64,000 bases of DNA from Pogostemon cablin (taxonomy: Eukaryota > Streptophyta > Magnoliopsida > Lamiales > Lamiaceae), in assembly GCA_023678885.1 (NCBI GenBank), contig CM042958.1:15184852-15248851 (forward strand), written 5' to 3'. Below the pieces are notes generated by a model that did not search any database, was not told the DNA's origin, and was given only the letters and a program-made list of their open reading frames with translations. Position 1 is the first letter of the stretch, and the number at the start of each line of letters is the position of its first letter. The position numbers were made by a program, and so were the translations under genes. This document shows, in pieces, positions 44,350 through 56,479 of the stretch.

Positions 44350-45313
44350 TTCGTGGAATTCTTGTAACTATGTGGAGCTATGGCATTACTTGGTTGAGCA
44401 ATACATGAAAGTCAAATGATTTATTCGATTCTTTTTTCCAAATATAAGCCTTTTGTCCATTTCCACAACCTAAATGTCATCACTACATAACCACTTTAAA
44501 TCCTTAGATTTTTTCATTTTGATTTGTTCAATGATGGAGAGGATGTGATATATGTGCAAGCTTATGGTAAAGGTCTTCCATGCATTGACTTGAGTGATCC
44601 ACTAAATTGATTATAGCCTAAACATCTTGATAGTAAGAGTGAATCCTTGGTGAGGTGTTTAGATCTTTTGTGTTTTGAATTCTATTCAATAGTTGATGTA
44701 GCTTGCATAAGTAATGGTGGATAAGAATTCTTGTTGAAAAAGTTTTCATTGCATGAAAAAATATTTTAGATGAACAAAGGAAGAAAAGAGTAGGAGAGTG
44801 AATTGAGAAGATGAATTTTAAACTCTAGCATGCTTGAGGACAAGCTTTAGGGGTGTAAACGAGTAGGGTATGGTACGGGTACGCCAAATCCATACCCTAC
44901 CCTATATCCTATTCCTTCACCCATACCCTACCCTATTACCCTTAGGGTATCATTGGGTAGGGTACGGGTATTATCCATCGGATAATGGATAAATCCGCGG
45001 GTAAACGGTTATCCACATATTTTAAAATGGTCACCCTAGTTGTCTTCACTTTTTTCATTTATCCCTACGATACCGACATATCTCTTTATCTTATCTGCTT
45101 CAAATAAATTCAAATGTCCAACATATAAATAAATATGAATGCTTCAAGTTTATACAGACGTGATAAATTCAAATGTAACAAAGATCTTTAATTCTTCATA
45201 GTTCCATAATCTCAAATAAAATTGGCAATAGATTCATCCTACAAAAAAAACACATATATAAATATTAAAAGGACATATATTTCAATAATTATCATTATAA
45301 CACTTTTCTTAAA

Positions 45314-47591
45314 TCATAATCTCATTACATCTTCTTTATCGCTTGAAAAGGCCGTGACTCCTTTTGCAACTGTAGATGATAATACAATATCTAAAACACG
45401 AATATTGGATATTAAGATGTTAATTTATATAATAAAGTAAATAGTAAAATAACATATAGAAGAAAATCATACCATCATGTTGTTCCCATAGCCAATCTTG
45501 ATAACACATCAATGCTTCTAGTGTTTCTGGGATGAGGCTACTTCGGTGTTTAGTCACGAATCGTCCGCTAGTACTAAAAGCAGCCTCTGAAGCAACTGTG
45601 GAAACTGGAATGGCAAGAATATCCCTTGCAATTTGACGCAATGTAGGATATTTAGTCCCTTGTGTCTTCCACCAATTCAATATGTCAAAATCACCATGGA
45701 TAGGCAAAATTTTCTCTTCTAGGTAACTTTCAAGCTCTGATTTCTCAACAGAATCATTAGCATTCTCATTTAAGTATAACTCAAAAGAATGCATACAAGC
45801 CAGAAGTTATTGTGATACACATTCGCCTACAGTTTCTGATGCTTGAGATGATGAGGATTTGGTTCCACTACAATTAGTACCAGAGTTGGAGTAAAGAGAA
45901 GATTCTTTGTACTTTTTTTCAAGATCTCCCATAATCTTCCTAATCTTTCCCTTCTCATTTACAGCATTTTCTCCATAAAATTGATCATAAAAGAAATCAA
46001 TCATCTTAAACTTGAACCTAAGATCCAAAATAACAGAAATTGAGAAAACTTTATGAATGTCTTCCCAATATTTGTTATACTTCTCTATAATTTTTGTTGC
46101 CATCAACTTCACATCAATACGCTCAGAAGTAAGCCCTTATCTCATAAATAAACATAAAAACCTTATTTGTAGTAGCATATTTGGTACCATAAAACATGTT
46201 GGTTAAATCATAAAACAATGCAAACTTCTCAAAAACTTCACTAGCAAGCACCCAATCATCCTCAGTAGGTAAAAATTTATAAGATGGATCACGTTGTTTT
46301 AAACGAGGGAAAACAACTTTATATGGCAATGCAGAATTCAGCATAAGGTAAACAGAATTCCACCTGGTTTTAACATCATGAGCAAGCTTTTTCTTACATT
46401 GAATGTGCAATTGGCGTGTTGTCTCTTCAAACCTTTCTACTCTTCTAGGTGTTGCTGTCCAATAATACACATTTTCCCGAATTTTCTCAATGCTTTGTCC
46501 AATAACATCCATGCCATCTTTAACTATTAAATTCAATATATGGGCAGCACATCACATGTGTAAAATCTCTCCACCAAGTATCAATGACTCTTTGGAAAAT
46601 TTATTCATCAACATGGAAACAACAGAATCATTAGTACTGCAGTTATCTAATGTCACAGTAGAAACCTTACGATCAATATTCCAATCTAGTAGTGTTTCAA
46701 ACAAGACATCAGTAATCACTTCAACAGTGTGTGGGCAAGGAACATACACAAACCTGTCATTTGAAATTAGAGAGAAAGACAACACAAAAGTTAATATAAT
46801 TTCAATAATTAATTAATCATAAACTATAAGAATTAAATTTACCTTATAATTCTACTGCATAGCTTCCATGAGTTGTCAATAAAATGTGCAGTGACTGCCA
46901 TGTACCCCTTCTTTTGATTACTAGAAGTCCACATGTCAGTAGTAATTGCAACTCGACTAGTGTTACCCTCCAACGTGTCCATGATTTTACTCTTCTTATC
47001 AAGAAAAATCTTCATAATATCACTACGAAGAGTATTTCTTGAGATAGGCTTGAAGAGTGGCTGACAAGTGTTCATGAACATTCTAAACCATTTGTGTTCA
47101 ACCATTCGCAATGGATACTCGTGTAGGATGATCATATAAGTAAGATGGAGCCGAGCTAATACAGGATCAAAAGTATAATTTTTCAACTGTGTCGTTCCAT
47201 CTTTATCTGTGTTAGTGGTTAGCAAACATTGTCTTATATCCTTTGTGCTCCTCGAAGGACACTTTGCCATATGCACCCGTAAGTGTGATGTTCCATTTTC
47301 ACTACGCGCACTCAGCTTTTTATGGCAATAATTGCATATTGCTTTAACTTCTCCATTAATATTTTCTTTTTTAAAATGATTCCAAACAATGGATACTAAT
47401 TTCCTCTTTCGACCATCAGTTGCACTAGGATCAGTGGAAATTTCAGCTTCTAAAGTATCAGTTTCTTCTAGTGATGGAGGATGAGTATCTGTATCTTGGG
47501 ATAAAGGATTTGAGTCTGTATCCATTCTATTAGAATCATCATGTCCATGGTGGCTAGATTGTTGTGAAGGCACATGAGATGGAGTACTCAT
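45314..47591 (-). pseudogene. hAT transposase, BED zinc finger, RICESLEEPER-like; inactivated
   Basis: Reading leftward from ATG 47591 (MSTPSHVPSQQSSHHGHDD). Exon 1 (to 46843) has the BED finger (VWNHFKKENINGEVK, CNYCHKKL, HLRVH) and the start of the RNase-H-like core (VAITTDMWTS). An 89-bp intron (46754-46842) follows. Exon 2 has FVYVPCPHT, NLIVKDGMDVIG, VKTRWNSVYLML. The C-terminal dimerisation region IPVSTVASEAAFSTSGR, TLEALMCYQDWL ends at 45474. A second intron (45370-45473) leads to a final exon (VAKGVTAFSSDKEDVMRL, stop 45314-45316). Lesions: TGA at 46552-46554 in a conserved HM-CAAH context, a frame change near 46130, and TAA at 45807-45809. A GC-rich leader lies at about 48350-48450. 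Confidence 0.9.
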
Positions 47592-48595
47592 GTCCACTAA
47601 TGATAATAACATAGTCATTATATTCATACAATACAAAGATATGCAATTAGAATAGAATAATTAAAACACATAACATCTAATTTAGAGTCTTTAAAGTACC
47701 ATTTAATTTTTAACCACAATATCAATAAAGCCATTACATACATAACAAAGAGTTTATGTAAAAATTTAGTAAATAATACAAGAGATTAATATCATGATTA
47801 ATTTTAAGTCATTTAAAGTAAAGCTGTTAATAATAATGAGTATGAATGTATGATCAAGTAATAAGCTGAATACAAAGACATTAACTAAATATCTAAATTA
47901 TGACCCACTGATGTCAATCTTATTATTACATGCCCAAGAAGTTGCCACTATCACTTCTTTGTTCAATATGCATAAAGTCTTAGAGGATGTCACCCATCAC
48001 AACTAAAACCATCAACCTGCTCGGATGGAAACTCAAACAAATAAAATGGGGCCTAGGACAAGTTGGCAAATAACACCTCATCAACAATTAATTGCAGCAA
48101 GGAAATAAAGGCGTACTAGTGCAAAAGTAGGTGAAGTTAGCCACCCAAAAGTGGAAAGAAGTGGCTGACAGAAGGGAGGAAGGAGACGACTGTATACTCT
48201 ATACATCCGAAACGCAAGCACCAAAGAGACAATTAGACAGATCGTGTATCCAGTATAATGTAAATAGTTCATACTTGGACATTTGTCCCATAAGAAAAAC
48301 AAAAAGCTTGATTTTAAATTAGATTAAATTTACCTCTGTACAAGATGCAGTCACGAGAGCGGACGGCTGAGCGGGAGAAGAAACGACGAGCAGACGGCTA
48401 AGTGAATTCGTCGTGATGGCCGAGCGGCCAGCTGGGCGGCTGAGCGGGACTGCGAGAGAGGAAAGCTGAAAGTAGTGGACGATTAGGGTTTTGACATTTG
48501 AGTGAAAAATATAATGAATTACTTAGTTTAAGTTTTTAAGATGTTAAATTACATACTGTATTGACAGTATTGTCTATTAATATAAATAAATAAAG

Positions 48596-48598
<3 letters not shown>

Positions 48599-48652
<54 letters not shown>
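48599..48652. repeat. (TA)n microsatellite inside the hAT element
   Basis: About 27 TA units next to the right subterminal array. Confidence 0.97.
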
Positions 48653-48655
<3 letters not shown>

Positions 48656-48878
48656 TGCGGGTAATCGGATAGGGTAATCGGGTAGGGTGGATGGGTATTT
48701 TATAAAAACCATACCCTACCCATACCCTTAACATTTTAAACGGATACGGGTACTACCCTACCCGATACCTGATTAAACTCTACCCTACCCTTACCCGATA
48801 GGGTATTACCCGCCGGGTACCCGTACTCGCGGGTAAAATTGACAGCACTAACAAGCTTTGTTCAAGTGTGGGGGAATT

Positions 48879-49601
48879 TGATAGGTTGCAATTTATTGTC
48901 ATGATTTCCCATATTTTAGATATCATTTAATCCTTAATCAAGTGTTTTGATAGAGTTTTTATATAATGAAGGTGTAATGATGATTCAGTTGATAATTTGG
49001 ACCATTTGGAGTGATTCTTGAAGAATCTGGAATTTATGTTGAAAAACATTTCCAGAAGCAGTCCTTCAATTGGGCGTGGGCATGCGTAAGATCCTGACAA
49101 TTCCCTCAAGTGCTGAAAATTTTCAGAATAAGTCTCTGAGTTTAGGCGTGGGCACGCCTTAGTACCAGTGCGAGAATTTCACTTAGAACCCAAATATACA
49201 CTCCAAGTTTAAACTATGATGTCTACCATTATTTTAAGAGTATGATATCTCTCAAATATATATATTTGATTTATCTTTTATTGTTATGAATTATCTAATT
49301 AGTTTCATTTATTTTTTAAAAAAATTAGTTTTGAAGTTATCTAGCTATGCACATATGAAAACAAATAAGAAATAAATAAGATCCCATATGAAAATAACTA
49401 ATTACCTAGCTAATAAGACTTGAAGTTATTTCTAGGTCTGTACCCCCCTCGTTTTTTTATAATTATTAGTGAATAAATCTTTTTAGTGGATTCGATCCTA
49501 ATCATAACTATTTATAATAATAATTTTAGTAGGTTTTATTATTTGTTGATTTCGACACCCAGCACCATCACATATGTTTTTCTTTTAATCTCCACATTGC
49601 A
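48879..49601 (+). repeat. LTR-like segment of remnant A
   Basis: Begins tgataggttgca right after the purine tract gtgtgggggaatt and ends cacattgca: 723 bp, TG..CA. Aligns over its length with 58637-59358 (722 bp). No second LTR of this family is found in the window, so the call as an LTR is inference. Confidence 0.55.
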
Positions 49602-50316
49602 TTTTAAACTTAATATATATGTGATGCAGTAAGAAATGCAAGCTCTATTCCGCCCCTGTTTATCTGCTAGGGATCCAACAATGGTTCCAAATAACATGGA
49701 TGACCCAAAATCCGCAATGAAAAGTTTTCCAAACTTGCAGAGCGCTTGTGTGCAATAGATAGAGTTTACTAAGCCATAATGACATATTGAGTTATCATTT
49801 CAATAGTCGATAAAAGTTCTTTCTAGGTATATTCTTGTCAATGGAGTTGGTTGCTTCTTTTTATTATTATTATTTTTTTATTTTTTGCTATGATTTTTAA
49901 TAGTTTGTGTTAATTACTTGGCGAGAAACATGTCCCTTTTCTTTTACAGGTATCGGATTGAGATATGTTGCCATCTTTTTAATTCTTATACATATCAAAT
50001 CTTTAGTTGGAAAATTTGTTATGGATAGAGATATAAGGTTCCTCCTTAACACCTTGACGCTCATCTTCTTAAACTTTTGAAGATCTGCCTCAAAGTTGTA
50101 TAGTCTTGGAAAAATACTCTTGAAGATTTGCCTCAATGTTGTAAAGTCTTGGAAAAATATCAAATCTTTAGTTAGAAATTTTTTTATGGATAGTTAGGAT
50201 AGAGAATAATGGTTCTCTTTAACACGATCATATTCTTAACCCTTGCAGATCTAACACAATGTTGTGAAGTCTTGGAGGTGGGAACTGCAAAGGCTGAATT
50301 GTAGTCCTAGTCAATA
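49602..50316. other. Intergenic with local tandem duplications
   Basis: 'gttgta.agtcttggaaaaat' with 'gaagat.tgcctca' repeats two to three times at about 50080-50165. 'gagaaacatgtcccttttct' occurs at about 49922 and again at 50573. Probably part of the degraded F-box-like locus around 50317. Confidence 0.45.
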
Positions 50317-50480
50317 GAGATCATCTTGTCCCGATTACTTGTGAAGGATTTACTTAGGTTTAGGGTGGTTTGCGAACCATGGGATGCCACATTATTGCTG
50401 AACGCACATTATTTCCAATCTAGCATTCGCTGCTTCAATCTGTTCTTATCTTTTTCACTTTCTTCTGATCTTTTCTTTCC
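50317..50480 (+). pseudogene. F-box domain fragment
   Basis: The frame 50317-50470 reads EIILSRLLVKDLLRFRVVCE then PWDATLLLNAHYFQSSIR. This matches the core F-box helix pattern (I-L-x-R-L-P-V-K-x-L-L-R-F-R-x-V-C-K-x-W) with the usual Pro replaced by Leu. Sequence on either side is frame-broken. F-box proteins recruit substrates to SCF ubiquitin ligases; this piece is too short and isolated to work. Confidence 0.65.
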
Positions 50481-50739
50481 TATTTTCTGTTATAAGGTAT
50501 TGGATTGAAGAATACCAATGGAGTTTGTTTTTTTTTCCTATGATTTTTAAGAGTTTATGTTAATTCCTTGGAGAGAAACATGTCCCTTTTCTGTTACAGT
50601 GCGTTGGATTCAAGCATCATTAATGAGTCATTGCTTTCTTTATTTTTTGCTATGATTTTAAGAGTTTACATTAATTCTTTGAAGAGAAACGCGATTCTCA
50701 TTACATTTTTAATCGTGCAGCTAATGCTCTGACCTGAGA

Positions 50740-52452
50740 AATTTTGATACACGTGTTTCATCACATGTAACTTGATGAGTATGTAAATTCACGTATTTTG
50801 AGCCCGAATTCATATGCTAATATGGTGTTAGATGGTTGAATTTTGATATGAATCGATATACATGGTGGAAAGTCACGAATCAAGTGTCTTGAAGGCTAGT
50901 TGAGTTGATTTTTGAAGGAAAACGAGTTAGAAGTGATTGGATCGAGGAAAAATAAGGTTTTTGGGCTCGATTCGACCTTTCATGAGGAGGATTCGACCAA
51001 CAGGGATCCAGTTCAACCAGCACCTATGGTCGAACTAATGATAGAGATGCGACAGGAGTGTCGTTCGACCAAGACATTGTGTTTTGACCAAACCAGTTGG
51101 TCGAACCGTGGTCGAACCAGAAGCTTGAGGAGAAGCAGTTCGATTCGACCAGCTAGTGTGGTCGAATCCTGAACCTGCGAGTGATGTACAGCTGGATTCG
51201 ACCTAAAGTTCGACCAGCAAGGAGCGATTTGACCAGGCTCCTTGATCGAACTGACGTGCTGGAACTTACCATATCCGTATTTTTGCATCATCAGTGTGTT
51301 TTCATTCCAAAAGCCCATTTAAGGCCCGTAAGGAAGTTCTACAAGTATAAAAGAAGAGCTCTCATATGAGAAAATAATCATTCATCATCCATACACCACC
51401 GAAACCCTACCATCATCCACAGGAGTTAGAGAGAGAGGTTCGTCTGTCGATCCAAGTGAGAATCAAGTGAAGATTTAAGATGGAGAGAGTCGCGAAGACA
51501 GCCACGACTAGGGTTTGCTTTGCTACTTAATTTATCTTGTAATTTTCAAGACCATGGGTAAGATCTTACCAATCACCATGATTGTTCCTAGAACAATTAT
51601 GGGCTAGAGCCACTTCGGTAGTTCTAGAATTATGAAAGTTTTATGAGTTAATTTATCTTTCATGTGTAAACTCCGTACAACACTACTTATGGTTCATTTT
51701 ATATAAGATTGTGCCTTTTAAATCCATACTCACGGTCGTTTTGTGCATCTTTAACTGTTGAATAGAGTCTGAATGTTCATCTTGGTTATTGATTGAGTGC
51801 GTTCACTGCTGAGCAGGCTGAGCAGGATTACATGTTATAATTCTAAGGAGGGGACTCCGATGTCTTATTAGAACTGTCTTATATGAATACTTGTTAATTG
51901 AATCATATTTGGGTTAATAAGTAGGATAACAGGTATAACTTCATAGTACCTAAAAAGGAAGATCATATCGGGTTAGAGTACTTAGTGCACGGGAAATAAT
52001 TGATACTGTTAGTACCCATAAAGGGAGTGAATTATATTTCTTGCTCCGAGGATATTCACACATATTATACGCATGTTGCTTGTGTCTATAGAGTAAATAT
52101 GCATGGCTTAGTGATGCGTTCATAAACCATAAGGTAGAGTCGAACATCAACACATGAAGGGGAATTAATAAGTAAAGTTGGATGACCCGAAGAACTACCT
52201 AATTTCTCACTTGTTCACAGTCGTATTATCTCTACTGTTTATTTATTTATTTGCTATTTTAATTTACTTGTTAATTAGTTATTTAATCACCTCCAAAATA
52301 ATTTACCATCATAGTCTTAGTAAGATTAGAATTTAATCAAATTAATAATTATCCGTACCTTGGGTTCAATAATCACTTGGTCGCCTATCGAAACTACAAT
52401 TGATATCCTTCATACTTGAGGATTAATTGTGTGTTGAGAAAAGACCCATCAT
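50740..52452 (+). mobile_element. Probable solo LTR of a large Ty3-type element
   Basis: About 1.7 kb without coding sequence, from tgatacacgtgtttcatcac to a right end near gaaaagacccatca. The first third is studded with ttcgacc / ggtcgaa words (about a dozen, 50968-51250). A leader-like 'agagagagaggttcg' zone and the 'ccttgggttcaataatcact' phrase near the right end are typical of large plant Ty3-type LTRs. I did not find a partner LTR or a target duplication, so ends are approximate. Confidence 0.45.
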
Positions 52453-52499
52453 AACTTGCAAAAGGAAGGTTTTAGTAGACTCGAAACTACAATTTGCTT

Positions 52500-52692
52500 T
52501 TTGACACATAGATCAAGAAGTATTATTATTAAATATGTAGTGGGTAGTTGTATTAGTAGGAGTATGAGTCCCAACATTTAATTGTATTAAAGGGGATGTG
52601 TGAGTCCATGTGCGTAAAAAATGAAAGGGGACTCTTTGGGTGAGACGACCAAAATGGAAAAATTGTCCTCTTAGTTTGGGACGGAGGGAGTA
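52500..52692. mobile_element. Stowaway-like MITE, left end missing
   Basis: Right end gggacggagggag-TA. Interior matches the element at 11898-12128 ('aagaagtatt', 'gtagtgggtagttgtattag', 'gaccaaaatggaaaa'), but the sequence breaks off before the left terminus. Confidence 0.7.
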
Positions 52693-54015
52693 TTATTGAG
52701 ACATTATTGTTCTGGAAATAGGTGTTCCAAAGAATTCTTAAAGCATATGCTACATAGTCATCTTGCATATATTAAGCAGAAATCTAATACATTGTCATCT
52801 TGCATATTTGAGTCGTGAAATTTTACCTTTTTGTTGAACGAATCTTACAAAAGAATTGAATACTTGAATAAATTGAAAAGGACATATTTTGTCAGGAGAA
52901 CTGAATAAATTGAGACCTGTTGTGCCAAAGCAAGAATGAAGTATTGGTGATAGCGGTTAGATTACTTATCAGTTAACAAGGGAGTGAGAAGTATAACGCA
53001 GTGGAGTGATAGTGAGGCTAACCATAGTGGAGAAGACAGACGCTAATGTTACCAATTAGGCTGATCATGGTAGATAAGGATACGCGCCAAAGTTACCAAA
53101 TATTAGGGCCAATTCTTACCAGGGACCATTGTACACTGTTGTGATGAAATCTCACATTTTCTTAATTCTTTAATTTTTTAAAAAAATATATTTTGACTTT
53201 TTTTTTTCATAATTTTTCTTTAATAAATTTGTAATAGTTATACTCATATTCAACTTCTTAATTCTAATTGTTTTTTTAATTAAAATTTTCATGACCGTCT
53301 TATAAATTTTCTTTATTGATTTCCTTTATTATACTTTTATTTATTTATTTCTTTCTTAATTATTTATTAATTATTTCTTTATTAAATTTTTTAATACTTG
53401 TTCATCTCATAATTTTTTTACTGTGGTTTCCTTTATTGAATTTCTTATTAAATAAACTTATGATTTATTTTTTTATTAAGTTTTATAATACTTTTACATC
53501 TCACAAATTTTTTTTATTGTTTTTTTTTCTTTATTGATTTTGTTAATTGAATGTGTTCATAGTTTGGACGAAAAGAATATGTATAGGAAAAAGATGAATA
53601 AATTTAAAAAATTGAATAGAAAAATAAGTTAATTATAAAATTGGTGCTCTTAATAAATATATAAAATTGAAATTTTGAATTAGGATGAATAATCCAAAAG
53701 AATTAAATGAACCTAAAGCATATGAAATGAGTAAGAATAATTGAATCATAAAGAAAAATTTGCTAGTGTGATTAAGAATAAAAATAAAAATATGATGAAA
53801 AGGATTTGCAACACAACTAAATATCTAAACAAATTGAAAACATAAAAACATTTTAGAAAATAGAGATTATACATCGGATATATACATGAACCTAAAGTTT
53901 ATGATAAATTGATAATGAATTATTAGAACTAAAGATATATTAGTGGAGAAATGTACAAAAAAAACTCAAATTTTCATGAAATAAGTTTTCTTGAAACTTT
54001 TCATAAATATATGAT
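52693..54015. other. Intergenic, very AT-rich
   Basis: The T-rich run at 53150-53550 and the A-rich 53550-54000 contain words resembling the decayed transposase around 34400-34900 ('ttggtgctcttaataaat', 'cctaaagtttatgataaatt', 'gatatattagtgga'). A much more degraded copy of that hAT-type gene is possible. Confidence 0.4.
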
Positions 54016-54296
54016 GGGAAAATATCAATTTTATTCCTCTAGAATATATCAAATCCATTTTTAGTCCTCAAGTTTGGTAATTTTTCAAAAGTGGTAATTT
54101 TTTATTCATTTTTTGTCCTTTTGTCCACATTTGGTCATTTTGTCCACTTTTGGTCCTCTGTGATAGGCGAAATAAGGACTAAAAGTGGACAAAAAGGACC
54201 AAAAGGACAAAAAATGACCAATTTTAATAAATTATCAAACTTGAGGACTAAAAATGGATTTGACATATCATAGAGGACCAAAATTGATATTATCCC
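54016..54296. mobile_element. Foldback MITE, 281 bp, near-perfect long hairpin
   Basis: Left end gggaaaatatcaattttatt and right end, on the other strand, gggataatatcaattttggt. The arms continue to match through 'caaatccatttttagtcctc' and 'tttgtcc' almost to the centre. The ggg-a-aaat start resembles Mutator-like termini. The flanks (taaatatatgat / taaatatgct) are only roughly alike, so no firm target duplication. A transcript would fold into a long hairpin, a plausible small-RNA source. Confidence 0.75.
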
Positions 54297-54325
54297 TAAA
54301 TATGCTACACTAGAATATTATATAA

Positions 54326-54595
54326 TACTCCCTCCGTCCTATAGAAGTTTGACACACTTTCCTTTTTGGTTTGTCCCACTAAAGTTGACACATTTCCTTT
54401 TTAATATATGAGACTCACATAAAAATAATTAATCTATTCTCATGGGTCTCACATATCACCTCTAATACAACTACCCACTACACATTAAATATTATTTCTC
54501 TCACTTCACTTTACTTCACTTTACATTAAATTATTATACTCCTTAATCTCCGTGCCCAAAAAAATTATACCAACTTCTCCGGGAAGGAGGAAGTA
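54326..54595. mobile_element. Stowaway-like MITE
   Basis: TA-ctccctccgtcctatag at the left and ccgggaaggaggaag-TA at the right, with the familiar 'tgacacatttcctttt' repeat inside. Confidence 0.75.
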
Positions 54596-54665
54596 TTTTA
54601 TAATAAGTTTTTGGGAATTATTTTATTATTTCAAAATTTAAAATTTATATAATTAATTATTTTAA

Positions 54666-54917
54666 GTGTTAATTGCAAAAAAATCACGAACTTTACTCTT
54701 ATTGCAAATTAATCCTCACTTTTGAGAAATTGAAAAAAAATCACTACTTTTAAGTATTGTTGCAAGATAAACCTAATTTTTTTTTACTAAAGTAGAGTTT
54801 TTTTTGTTTTCTTTTTTCAACAATACTTAAAGGTGATAATTTTTTTTTTGTAATTTTTCAAAAGTGATGATTAATTTGCTATAGGAGAAAAGTTCATGAT
54901 TTTTTTGCAATTAACAC
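54666..54917. mobile_element. Mutator-like foldback MITE, 252 bp, perfect 9-bp target duplication
   Basis: Ends gtgttaattgcaaaaaaatc and its complement; arms match for about 70 bp. Target duplication ttattttaa at 54657-54665 and 54918-54926. Confidence 0.88.
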
Positions 54918-54926
54918 TTATTTTAA

Positions 54927-56440
54927 ATATTATTTTTTTTTTATTTTTCAAAATATTATAGTATAATTTATTATAATTGATTGAAATTTATTTTTACATA
55001 AAAGGGGTATTTTTTTGTAAGGCTATTTGTAAAGCAGATCGATCTATTATTTAATAGTCTCCTCCTTACATCAAATAATATATCATTTTCTTATTATTTT
55101 TTAATTCTCATCATTTCATTTATTTATTTATTTTAATTTCAAAGAGGTGGATTTTATTTATTTTTATTTTCAAGATGAACTATATATTGTTCCGTTTCGT
55201 CATCAACTTTAATATTACTATTTTTTTTATTAATTGAGTTACTCTTTATAATAAATTTGGTTGCTACGAACAAACTTTTGAAATATTATGTTTAATCATT
55301 ATATTATCTTAAGAAGTTTTCACACAAGCTGACTTGGTCATTTAATATAAATATAAGAAGTGATAATAACTTAATGAAATGTGATACTAAATTGATGGAA
55401 AACAATAATAATATACTGCTCTATTTCGTAAGAAATTTATAGTATAAATTAAAAGTGACAATATTATGAATAAACCTAATAACATCTTTAATTAAATAAA
55501 TAAATAAATTTAAAAAATAGAAAATCGAGCTATTGTGAAAAGATCTCACGCAAGTGTACATATACAAAAAACGAAGGATTTTGGTGAGATCGTCTCACAA
55601 TTACTATTCCATGACATGGATCTTTTTTAACTTGTTGGATCACATTCTAAATATTTTACTTTATAAAGCTTTAGACGAAATTTATAAATAACGTAATAGC
55701 CATACGTCTTGATCTGTGATTGACAATCCGTCTAGTATTGAAGCTGCCCATCTAAAATAAACTCTCTCTCTATATATATTATATATATATATATAATATT
55801 ATATTATCAGGCTCAAATATGAAAAAAGTTTAATTCAAACTCCAAATGAAGATATTTCTTAATAAGGAAAGTGACAACTCATTAATTAAATTTCAGTCAA
55901 AAATAATTTGTGAGATGAATAAAGAGTGTTATTTGATAAATAAAAAGTGATAATCATTCACATAAATTTTTTTAACAATTTATAAAATAAATATAAATGA
56001 TTATATTTACAATAAAAATTGGATAATCTAAACTGTTATATCATATTTTTATTTAATGTTAACCATTTAATAAAATAAAATAATTAAAAAAAATCCTATA
56101 ACTACCCACTACACCCTAATTCTTATTCTATAACCCCTAGGTGTACTGGTGCACCAAGTGCACCTCATAATAACCCTAAAAGTTGATATATATTTATTTA
56201 AAATAATAATATTTTTTATAGAAAATATAATTAAAATACGTAATATTTTAAATAATATATGAAATAATCTATTTAATTTTTATTAAAAAAAAGAAGTGAA
56301 AAAAAGGGATTTAGAAACTTTCAAATGGATTCAGATCCTCTCCCGCTTTTATTCTCTTAATTAATATGAATTCCTTTTAATTGTTATCTCTCACTCCTTA
56401 ACACCCTAGTTTCACTGATTTCGTTGATTCTTTCTCACTT
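54927..56440. other. Intergenic, AT-rich
   Basis: No gene. A 'gatctcacgcaag..gatcgtctcac' repeat remnant lies at about 55545-55600 and a 'ggtgtactggtgcaccaagt' motif at 56140-56165, related to 42900 and 60735. Confidence 0.45.
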
Positions 56441-56479
56441 CTCTTGTTCAATTACAGGTCGGGTTTTTAAATTTTTCTA

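Larger units (their letters stand above)
44848..48850 (-). mobile_element. hAT transposon, 4003 bp, with 8-bp target duplication
   Basis: Ends taggggtgtaaacgag and, on the other strand, tagtgctgtcaattttac, the plant hAT terminus. Target duplication acaagctt at 44840-44847 and 48851-48858. The paralogous unoccupied site is 'gagtacaaactttgtcc' at about 58609. Both subterminal zones (about 44860-45010 and 48655-48840) are packed with gggtac / ggtaggg words and their complements, the kind of arrays hAT transposases bind. It encodes a minus-strand RICESLEEPER-type transposase, now broken. Confidence 0.95.
44350..49601 (+). mobile_element. LTR-element remnant A, split by a hAT insertion
   Basis: 44350-44847 plus 48851-49601 align end to end with 58115-59358. 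They share 'gaattcttgtaactatgtgg'-type sequence, 'gtgcaagcttatggtaaagg', the phrase 'agcatgcttgaggacaagct', the purine tract gtgtgggggaattt and the following LTR-like segment. No open gag or pol in this copy. The hAT element at 44848-48850 interrupts it. Confidence 0.7.

Noticed and set aside
48549..48734. Small open frames encoding IYIYIY runs at the (TA)n tracts (also 11680-11865)
   Set aside because: Produced by the microsatellites themselves.
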